NCBI RefSeq assembly: GCF_021869535.1
Contig: NW_026262668.1
Span: forward strand, 63,270,058-63,334,057
Length of the DNA: 64,000 bases
Reading direction: 5' to 3'
Source of the DNA: Mytilus californianus
Lineage: Eukaryota; Mollusca; Bivalvia; Mytilida; Mytilidae
Below are positions 45,703 to 57,700 of the stretch, one piece after another. The position numbers were made by a program, and so were the translations under genes. Numbering within the stretch: position 1 is the first letter of the stretch; every line of letters begins with the position of its first letter. The notes beneath the pieces are model-generated. The model was not told the DNA's origin. It did no database searches and worked only from the letters and a program-made list of their open reading frames with translations.

Positions 45703-48700
45703 CTGTGGATTCATTTATTTTCGTGGGTACCAATTTTCGTGGATTAAGGAAAACTTACATGTTCGTTGATATTTAATTTCGTGGTTTTGACGAAGTCTGC
45801 ATACAAGCCTATGGAAAATTTGTTATTCGTTGAACATTTAATTTCGAGGTTCACCTGTACCCACGAAATCCACGAAAATTGGTATCCAACGAATAATAAT
45901 GAATCCACAGTATAGTAATTCAAGAAAATCAGTCTTATACATTTTAAGATCACAGCATGAACTTCAAAAATTCTGATTCATACAATCCTCAACCTCTACA
46001 ACTGTTCTTTTTTTAATTTTCATTTTAAAGTTAAATCATCATTATCATTTGAAGTTTTCTGTTGCATATCAGCATGATCTACAAATTTAGACAAACCTAC
46101 CTGATCTTGCAGGACTTTGACTTTTAGCATTACTTGGGTGTGACCTTGGACTATGTTGATGTAATAAGTGTTCCTCCAGTTTCTGTCTGAGAGCATTGTT
46201 GGTCTCAATACATCTCTCTAATTGAACTCTTAAATGTCTTATTTCTGTCAACAAATCTCTAATGTCAAATCCACCCATTGTATCATAATCACCTTCTAAA
46301 AATCAAAGAAAAAATGGATTACACTAGTAAATAGACAAAAACTGTATGCAAGGTTTTTATCAATAATAATAATGAGACTGGGCGCATATGGTAATAATAA
46401 CTCACATTATGGTATATATATTTTTTTAGGCTAATTTTTCTGAAATCGAAAAATAATTTAACAAAAAGTGAAAGTAAAATGGCCATTTTTAGTAAAAACT
46501 GTGGATTAACAAATATTCCAAGTCTATCATTGAAGAATTTTATATGTTGACTTCCAGGTGTACTTTTTCACCTCTTTGTTGTGGTTTTGTTGAAGTTGCA
46601 TTGACCTATTGTCCGGAATATGCATGAAATATTTGCCACTGGATGTTATGCACTCAATCAATAAATCTCATTAACCTATACCCCAACATCTCCATTGAGT
46701 TAGATGCATTACATAATATCTGGTCAGGTGTCTTTAACAATATGAATTCAAGTTTACCTTGTTTTTCTAATTTTTCATACACACTAAGTTCTAATTTCAT
46801 TGTTTGATTGAGGTCTTTATTTTCCTGGACTTGTTCCTGTAGAGTCTTTACTTCTGTGTTGAGTCTACAATAAAAAAAACAACCCTAAAATATTCAGTGT
46901 TAAAGATCAGAACTTCGTGTCAATATTGTAACATTTAATTACATGTAGTGCACAGAAAAAACTCAAATAACAATTTTATTCCCTTTTAACTTTTTTAAAT
47001 GCTTTCGGTGCAAATTTTATCAAAATATTTTAATTTGATATGGACATTACTTTTAATACAGTTATATAATACAAAGTTAAATTCTAGTTTTTCTTATATT
47101 CTTCCATAATATTATATCTAAAATCTTTTATAGACTCCATGCTTAGGATGTGCTGGACTACTGCTGGATTTTATTTAATACCGCAGAAATTTTGAATACC
47201 TTTTTATTTCTCTAGCAGCTTTTCTGAGATTCAATTCGTTCTTCTTGGCTTTTTCTATTTCAGTTTTTCTTTGTTCCTCATGAATTTTCAGTTTGTCCTC
47301 TCTCTGTTGACAAATTTCCTCTCGTCTTCGACTTGAAGTTTCTAGAGACTGTCTTTCATCTTCTACAGACCTGATTGTAAGTTCTAGTTGTTTTATCTTT
47401 TCTTCTCTTCTATATTAAAAATAGTGTTCATCAAACTACATACATTCTTAAACCTTCAGTAAATTCAGAATTTTTTTGCAATGTTTTATTATTGCAGGTT
47501 TCCCAAACTCAGTATGCGTCTATTACCATTATGCAAAATTATGTAAAAAATGGTTCTTGGTTGTAGGGATATTTTGAAAGTCCCTTCCTACCCTCCCACA
47601 TACATTTTAATGGAATAGCCCTTATAATTAAACTCACATTTTTGTCAATTGTTCAACAATCACAAAAAATAAATGCACGAAAACATTTCTGAATTTACAT
47701 TATAAATTTTACAGAATGTATTTCTTTTGATGTACATTTTTTAATTCACTGAGTTCTTTGTAATTAATGATGCTTATCTCTCTGCAATATAGCCTTATTG
47801 TGCTATGCAGTGTAAAGCAAATATCTATCAATCAATCAATGTATTTAATGACTGTTTCTCTCTCTCTTTTAAACTAAAGACCTAATGGCATTTTAAAAAC
47901 TCATTATGAAATTGATAAAAAAAAAAATACCTCAATCTTAATCTCAATAAACAGGGGGAACTTCTAATCAAAATACATAGTGTAAACTATCTATTCCAGA
48001 TTAATTCTTCCCCTTTAAAAAAAGGGCTTTGTAAGCTATGTTATGAAAAAGTTTCTTTACATCTACACAAGATAATAACAGTACCTGCTGATAGCAATCT
48101 CATACTGTTTGATTTGATCATCTCTCTGTTGTATAGCCTCAATATACTGTCTATTTTGATCATCCTGTTGTTTTATGATATCATATTGTTCCTTTAATTT
48201 CTGTTCTTGTTGATGCAGACTTTGTTCCTGGAGGTCAAGTTTCTTCTTCATTTGAATCATTGTCTTATCAAATTCCTCAATTTTTCTTTGCTGAAGCACC
48301 AATGTTTTCTTATTTTCGACAGATTGTTCATCCTTCTCACGAATAGTTACAACTTTTTCCTCAATAATTTTTTCTGTTTCTCTTATAACTGACAACTTTT
48401 CTTTAATCACTTTCTCTTTTTCGAAAATACTTTTTTCTAAGGTTTGAACCAACATGTGATGATCTTTTGACTTTTTTTCAGCTGCCGTTTCGGCCTGTGA
48501 AAGTCTTTGCTCTAATTTGTGAATCACAGTTTCTTTTTCTTTATTACAATGACACATTTGTTGCATGTCATTTTCATGTTTTGTTACTGACCTATTTAAT
48601 TCAGTAACTTTTTCTTCTCTTTCCCTTAACAACTGTTTCAACTTTTCTACAGTTTGTGTCATGTCATGAAAATGTGATGATTCAGCAAAACTTGACCTGT

Positions 48701-51700
48701 TATGAGATACCATATTTTCTCTTTCAGCACGGAGATGTACACTGTTGATTAGGTCATCTTTATCCGCTAGTTCTTGTTCCAGTTTCTGTATAGTGAACTG
48801 TAACTCTCTGACAACTGACTGATGTTGACTATACAGATATACATCTGAGGAAAAATCTGTTTCAACATTATCTTTCTTCATGTCCCTCTCAAGTGCCTCT
48901 CTAAGTCTGTCACTATCTTCCAATGACTTTTCTAGTTTTGTACGTAGGGCACGTATTTCTTGTAAATGTTCAAGTAGAAGGTCTTTATCCAGATCCCCTG
49001 CTGACTTACTAGGTGATTTCCTTGGTGATATTTGTGTCCCCATAGATGTGCACATCTTTTCATACAGGTTTACCTCATCTTTTAAAGTTCTATTTAAATC
49101 TTCTAATGCATTAAGACGGGTGGTCAAAACACTGACATTGTTAACAGGGCTTTCACGTCCTGTTGCATCAGAAAACGTCACATGTCTTGAATTGTCATTT
49201 TCTCTGTGCGAGTTTTCAAAATGGAGACTAGGAAAAGTGACATCGTTTCCATTATGGAGATAAGAAGGTGTATGAGATGCATCATAAAAGTCATGACGAT
49301 TGTCCATCATACGTTCTTCAGAACCCAACATGCTTGTACATGTGTAGTCTGAAACTCCATTCTGATGACTTTTCATGAATGACCTGGAAGTACTATCTTG
49401 GGTCCCTGCTGATCTCATACTCGAGTCCATAGTTTCTTGGGTAAAGTTCACATCATTAACTGAATGCCCAAATGGCGCAGTACTTCCATCAGAAGTTCCT
49501 GTTGCATGACGTAACCTTTCTGTGGATTTTTCATTTTGATTAAAATTTGACATGTCGCTGAATCTTCTGGTGTCTGATGTCGTTGATGTTGGTGATCTTA
49601 TTGGTGAGACAGTGTTCCTTGTATGACTAGTCCCCATATGATCCGAAGATCTACTGGAATTATGTCCATTTGTAGTTACTGAACCTTGACTACCCTGTAC
49701 CAGTAACAGTTTATTTTGGGTAACCAGTAAACTTTGATCTAATTGACTTATTCTCGAGTTTTTTCTGATTACTTCTTCAGTCAATTTTTCAACTTCCAAA
49801 TTCTTCTTGCTCAATTCCTCTGTTAAACTACAAATACATTAGGATAACTATCATGATTACATAATCATTTATTCTCTCGTGTGCATTTTACATTTGTTCA
49901 ACAAAACATATTGAACATAAGTCTGTGCCCATGGAAACAGTGCTACACCACTAAGTTCAGCCTAATACTCAAAAATAAAACATTTAGCATATCAAAGGTG
50001 ATCACTGAACCATTATAATGGTCTATACTATAGTTATGTATAATCTTGGCATAAATAAATTTTGAAATTTAATCTGCTTCATATTAAAATACCTTACATT
50101 GAAAACAACCGTGATCAATGAACCATGAAATTAAGGTCATACCATCCATCAGATGTATATTCTGAATAGTTCATATCTTGTTGTATTCATTCTAAGGTGA
50201 TTAATTATTCTCTGTCCATCCGGTGCCAAAATTTTCATGTTTGAAATGTAGAAAAGTGTCACAAATATGCACAACATTCTCCTTATTATGAAGTGGTACT
50301 GATTTCAATGGAACAATTGAAAATTTCAGTTAAAAGAACAAACAGCATCTTTACCCATTAGTACCTCATAATGTATATCATAATTTTCAAATAATGAAAC
50401 ACTTTTGACCTCTGACTATAGGTATACTTACGTTTGTATATTCTGTCTGATGCTATCGTTGCCGTTAAAAAATGTGCTGTCCTCATTTACTGAAAATGAA
50501 CCCTCTGTGAAATCTTGTTCTGGAAATGTTCAAAAGATTATGCATCATAAAAAAAGTTAATTAGAACTTAAAAATATTCATAATATAAATGTATTTATAA
50601 GATCCAGTTTACATTATATTCAAGTTGACCCATCAATTTCTGTCATTTTGCATTAATAAAGAGGTAATGTTTTAAAACATAAAAGATCTGAGGTCAAATC
50701 CCCTTTTGATTTAAATTTTAAAAAACACATAAAAACAACAAAAGCAAGATTGGAACATCTTTTTTCTCTCTAGATATATCATTAAGAACCCTTTTTGATC
50801 TTTCAAAAGTTGCTAGATCTAACCCTTATTTAAAGCTCTACATTTTTAAGCAATATATGAACTTATATTTACTTTTGATAAGAAAAGTAAAAAAAAATGT
50901 CACAAAAAGAGCTACCTAATAAAGTTGATGACATGGACTGAATCATATGACGTGATTTGTCTACTTTCTGTTTAATTCCTCTCATGTTACCATGGCGACC
51001 ATCTTCGTCAACATGCATCAATTCACTTAAAAATTCACTCAATTCATTTAGCCATCCTTCTAATTGAACACATGAATTCTGAGTTTCGGCTAATTTTTTG
51101 CGTAGGAAAAGAATTTCAGTTTTGTGTGTTTCAATGATCTGTTTTGAGGGTGATCCCTGAGAAATATTATGACCATCCAACTGATCTTGATTTTGATATC
51201 TCTTCAATTCTAATTTCAAATCAGATAAACTGTTTTCAAGTCCTGATATTTTCTGTCTTAGGTAGAGGTTATTTTCTTCTGAGGCAGACAATTTACACTG
51301 TAAGTCACGCAAAGACTGACGAGGGATAAATGTGTCATCCATATCATGATGCGTTTGCGTTGACATTCCACCCATACTTGTGTCTCTCTGACCCATACTT
51401 GCATCTCTCTGAAACACAACATGTAATAAAGAAATCTAGAAATTTATGCTCTTGCTTATTTTTCAGAAGTAAGTATACCTGACAACCAGTTGGGAGATTA
51501 TTGGTGTAGATCTATTGATAAAAAATGTCTTATTTTGAATTCATAACTTATTTCAATGCATCGTCTGATATTTATTTTAAGTATTAAGAATGTAAAGTAG
51601 TGTCCTCCTAATTGAATAAAATAAAAAATAATAAAAACGTTTGTCCCACTTGCAAGCAAACTGGTAATCATGCACCATAAGTATTCAACAAATGAGGAAG

Positions 51701-54700
51701 TAAATCAATAAAAATATTCCTCTTGATACTATCTTTTGATTGAAAGAAGCTTCTGTCCAAGTTTGGTAAAAATCCAGGATAGTTTATGAATCTAATAAAT
51801 GTTTAAAAACTTTAACTGCAGACTGAATGTAATGTTAACTGGAAGAAAACAAAATTTCCTTCTAGATACTAGCATTTGATCATAAACAAGCTTCTGTCCA
51901 AGTTTGGTACAAATCCAAAATAGTATAAGAAAGTTATTAAAATTTTAAAAACTTTAACCACAGAGTGAATATGTTGTTTCCTGGCAGAAAATCTGGGTCC
52001 ATTTAAAAGTAAAATACGGAAAAATTGGATTTATTTTTTTACAAAATTTACTTCTAGATACTATCTTATGATCATAAACAAGCTTCTGTCCAAGTTTGGT
52101 ACAAACCCAGGATAGTTTAAGAAAGTTATTAAAATTTTAAAAACTTTAACCACAGAGTGAATGTAATATTTCCCGGCAGAAAAACTAAGTCCATTTATAA
52201 GTAATATACAATATACGGAAAAATTGGATTTATTTTTTTTCAAAATTTCCTTCTAGATACTATCTTATGATCATAAACAAGCTTCTGTCCAAGTTTGGTA
52301 CAAATCCAAAATAGTATAAGAAAGTCATTAAAATTTAAAAAACTTTAACTACAGAGTGAATGTGTTGTTTCCTGGCAGAAAATCTAAGTCCATTTAAAAG
52401 TAAAATAAGGAAAAAATGGATTTATTTTTTTACAAAATTTACTTCTAGATACTATCTTATGATCATAAACAAGCTTCTGTCCAAGTTTGGTATAAACCCA
52501 GGATAGTTTAAGAAAGCTATTAAAAAGTTTAACCACAGAGTGAATGTAATATTTCCTGGCAGAAAAACTAAGTCCATTTATAAGTAATATACAATATACG
52601 GAAAAAATGGAATTTTATTTTGTATACAAAATTTACTTCTGGATACTATCTTATGATCATAAACAAGCTTCTGTCCAAGTTTGGTACAAATCCAGGATAG
52701 TTTAAGAAAGTTATTAAAATTTCAAAAACTTTAACCACAGAGTGAATATTTGTGGACGCCGCGCCGACGACAACGAAGACGGAATGTAGGATCGCTATGT
52801 CTCGCTTTTTCGACTAAAGTCGAAGGCTCGACAAAAACAATCTTGAAAATTTACAGTAACAAATATCTTAGCAATGCTGTTTAAACATAGAACCAGTTAA
52901 TATCCCTAAAAGGTATTTTGATTCCTCTCCCCACTCAAAAGTATCTTCAGCAGCCTGTGTTCTTCACAATTTATGCTAGAGTTCCTAAAGTATTTATGAA
53001 GTTATCCAGGCAAGTTACCACAAACAAAATAAACTTCTCTTTTAAATTTTAATCTGAAACTACTTTCTGAAATTTCTGGGAACATAAATCTTTTAAAAAT
53101 ATACAATTGGATGATAAAAAACCATGGCACAGTGCCATTTACTTCAAGCAATACCTGTTTCATTATCAAATGACTAACAACTATCTTATGATCATAAACA
53201 AGCTTCTGTCCAAGTTTGGTACAAATCCAGGATAGTTTAAGAAAGTTATTAAAATTTCAAAAACTTTAACCACAGAGTGAATATTTGTGGACGCCGCCGA
53301 CGACAACGAAGACGGAATGTAGGATCGCTATGTCTCGCTTTTTCGACTAAAGTCGAAGGCTCGACAAAAACAATCTTGAAAATTTACAGTAACAAATATC
53401 TTAGCAATGCTGTTTAAACATAGAACCAGTTAATATCCCTAAAAGGTATTTTGATTCCTCTCCCCACTCAAAAGTATCTTCAGCAGCCTGTGTTCTTCAC
53501 AATTTATGCTAGAGTTCCTAAAGTATTTATGAAGTTATCCAGGCAAGTTACCACAAACAAAATAAACTTCTCTTTTAAATTTTAATCTGAAACTACTTTC
53601 TGAAATTTCTGGGAACATAAATCTTTTAAAAATATACAATTGGATGATAAAAAACCATGGCACAGTGCCATTTACTTCAAGCAATACCTGTTTCATTATC
53701 AAATGACTAACAACTATCTTATGATCATAAACAAGCTTCTGTCCAAGTTTGGTACAAATCCAGGATAGTTTAAGAAAGTTATTAAAATTTCAAAAACTTT
53801 AACCACAGAGTGAATATTTGTGGACGCCGCCGACGACAACGAAGACGGAATGTAGGATCGCTATGTCTCGCTTTTTCGACTAAAGTCGAAGGCTCGACAA
53901 AAACAATCTTGAAAATTTACAGTAACAAATATCTTAGCAATGCTGTTTAAACATAGAACCAGTTAATATCCCTAAAAGGTATTTTGATTCCTCTCCCCAC
54001 TCAAAAGTATCTTCAGCAGCCTGTGTTCTTCACAATTTATGCTAGAGTTCCTAAAGTATTTATGAAGTTATCCAGGCAAGTTACCACAAACAAAATAAAC
54101 TTCTCTTTTAAATTTTAATCTGAAACTACTTTCTGAAATTTCTGGAAACATAAATCTTTTAAAAATATACAATTGGATGATAAAAAACCATGGCACAGTG
54201 CCATTTACTTCAAGCAATACCTGTTTCATTATCAAATGACTAACAACTATTTTTACCTGTGACATCTGTGACTTTATTACAGCTTTATATTTCTCCATGA
54301 CTGTCTTAAGTTGTCTGACCTGTTCCTTCAACTCAGAAACATTATCTGTATTTCCATAACTTTTGTATTTTTCTGAAAAATCTGACTCTGAAGATTCAGT
54401 TTGTGAGTCCACCAATAATTCAGGAATGTTATCGTAAGAAAGAGTCCTGTTGTTCCTACACAAGTTTCTACCTCCAAGAGCCATGACAATGTTTGATTCA
54501 CTGTTTGAACGGCTTCCTAGAGGACTCTTAAATGATAGTCCATTTTCCTCTAATAAGTTACGATAATATTTCATCTTTTTGGTCTGAAGTCTTACAGTCC
54601 CCTCAGTGGCTTCCAGTTTGCCCTCTAAGGCTTGCATTCTACCGCGAGCTTCCATCAAAAGACTTTTAAGAACATCTGGACTATCTCTATCAGAAGAATT

Positions 54701-57700
54701 AGATCTCATTGGAGCAGGTTTTTGTATTTGGGGAATTTTAGAATTCCTCTTCTGACTTTTGTTTTCAATCTGACCATTTGTTATGATTGCATCACTCCAA
54801 GGTGCAGTTTGGCATGAAACATTGGATTTGTCATGTCTTGCACCAACATTGTCCAACTGTGTCTTAAGATTTCTAATTTCATTTGCCATTTGCACTATAA
54901 GCTCAGGATTGAAACCTTCTGTGTTAGCACTTTGTGAATTTAAAGCAATCTGCTTTTTAAGAAGCATATTCAATTCTTCAAGATTACCAAGTTGTACTTT
55001 CAATTTTAAGTTTTCATTTTGTAAGTCTGTTAAATTTGGTACATCTTTCAAGTCCATAGTATCGACAGCAAAGCCTATGCTTGATTTCAGTTTCCTGATC
55101 TCTTCATTCTTAACACTTAATTCCTGTGTCAGTCTTTCTATTTCTAAATGCATCACTGGTAAACTACTAACATCACTGTCATTTCTTCCTGGAATCTCTC
55201 GACTATCAAAACCATCAACTTTACGGCGTAATTCATCATTTTCCTTTCCAGCTTTGTCAAACTGATTTTTCATTTGACGAATAAACTTTCTCAACATGGG
55301 TGCAGACATTTCTGACAAGCTCTGACGATTCAATGGAATATCAGAATCAGTTGATGATGGGGACCAGGTTTTCAGAAGCTGTGGCTTTTTATTTTGGACC
55401 AAAGGCCAAGAGTAGGAATGTTGTGGTACTTCAATATCTTGATTACGTGGTGTGGTGTCACTTGACCGTCTGGAGTCAGATGTACCAGCAGTATCACTAC
55501 AGGTTGACTGGTCACTGAATCTTCTTTCCATGTCAAAGTGTTCATCCTGTGAACTATCCTTGGATCCTGAAATCATTGATACAGAAAATATTCTAATGTT
55601 TCCATAATGCAAATTAAAAAAAAACATTAAAATTTCATGGAAGGATATAAAAGCAAGCAAAGATATGGAAATGTGAATCTTAACCATGTCAACATCAAAC
55701 AACAAATCAATTTCAGTCTGCAACATTTAAACCAATTCAATAATCACAAAAAAATAAATATCATTTAAGCTATTTGAATGAATTGTTAATGAAAATATCT
55801 CATTTTGTTATATATTGTACTTTTTTTTTCAATCAAGAATTGCATCAGAAATGAAGAGATACCTTTGCTTGGCGATCTGGATTTCTGTTGTTCTAACTGC
55901 TGCTGTAGTTTGTTATTCCTTTGAATGCCAGCTTCTAGTTCTCGTTTCAGGGTTTGTATTGCAGCTACTTCAGCCTCTAGATTGTGTGATTTCTCACTGA
56001 AAAATAATACATTTCTCTAAAAATATACCAGCTGTTGAGAAAAAATTTCAATCAGAAATAATTGGGAATTTACCAAAATGGTTTTTTTTTCTGACACACT
56101 ACAGAAAAACTGACAGAAAATTGGAACAAATCTATTAGGCAAATGGTCAATTCCCCACATATTTGGCTTAATATCATATTTTGATTTTTTTTTCTCATAT
56201 ATAAATCCTTAGGGGTTTCTAAAGGATTCAAAAAAATATCGATTATAGAAAATATCATTGAAATTTTTAAAATCTACACAGTTTTCATTTTTTGATTTCT
56301 TTTTATTAATTAATTTTTCTGCATTGATACATTTAAAAACAATTCTAGTACAATAGTTTATATTTATGAATAGACAAATTCACTTTCCCTTTATGTATGA
56401 CATATCTAATCCACATGTAACTGTGAACATTTTGTTATACACAGTTTTTGTTTTGATTGTATAATTTAATTAAACCAGTTAATTTATTTCTCTCACTTGT
56501 GAATTGACTGCTACAAAGCTGAATTAGTTTTTAATTAAAATATATTAAATATTTATTTCAAAATTATAATTCAAATGACAATATTCAATTAAATATCAAC
56601 AATAATTAATCTTCTTTACATGGACTGAATGCAAAATATTTGTTCCTTTAGACAAAAAGTAATCTTATTTTACTATTTTATTGACATAAAGGATTAAGGA
56701 TTATAATATTAAATATTGTCAGAAACATATTATTGGCTTTTTTAAAGTTGTTAAATCTTTAACCATAAATGTATTTTTTATCTGCTTGTGTGTCTTGGAA
56801 TAAGGTAATCATAAATTTCTCAGTTAAACAGTTGGCTTATATGGGCTCCTATATGTAACATTTACATTGTAGACAGGTCTGGAAACAATAAAATACTGAA
56901 GTACTCACAACATTGATTTTTCCTTTAGATCCAGCAGAATTTGTTTCTCAGCTTCCTGAATCCTGTGCAGCTCATTCAATTCTCTTTGTATAAAGTCCTG
57001 GTACTGTGAAATAGAAAACACAAATCATGCAAGATCAACCTGTTTTATCTTTATAGTTCAAACACATTTAATATTTCAAAGAAAGTTGTTTGGGAATGCA
57101 AAGTTTTGTTTTTTTATAAATCCCATCATATATTTTGACATCCTGAATAATTTCTTAAAGCTGCTCATCAAATTTAAAATTATATATATATTAATATTTA
57201 TTAAGATCTATTCAATGAAAAAAAAAAAATCCAAGGGAGATAATTTTTACCTGATCATTATTTCCATCAGAGTTGTCTCTCATGTAATACACTTGTTTTT
57301 CTGTTGTGTGGATTTCTTTCATACTTTGGTGAGCTGATTCAAGTTGTTTTCGTAAAGAATTCTATAGAAATGAAACAAAAATAAAATAATTTTGCTAATA
57401 AAGTTCATATAAATAATCTTAAAAAATTATCAGTTTTAGTTAAATATATCTTCATTCTCATGTTAAAACCAAAGTGCAATGCTATAGAGACATATACAAA
57501 TGTAAAGTAAAGACATGTCAGAGGTGGTTAAAGTTAGAAAAGTATGACATCAAGAAATGAAAGCTCTTCATTTGTTTCCAAAAATTTCTACAGATTTACT
57601 TACAATTTGTTCCCTGAAGTCTTCTTCTGTTTGTTTAGCAGCTTTAAGAGCCTCTGTTTTTACAGCTAACTGAAGTTTCAGTTCCTCTAAGGCTACATGA

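Noticed and set aside
45578-45953. ORFs of 63 and 69 codons
   Set aside because: They cross the TA microsatellite and the MITE and have no protein features.
54783-55265. 160-codon + strand ORF
   Set aside because: Antisense to the 1310-bp CDK5RAP2-like exon, whose splice sites and phases fit the gene model.
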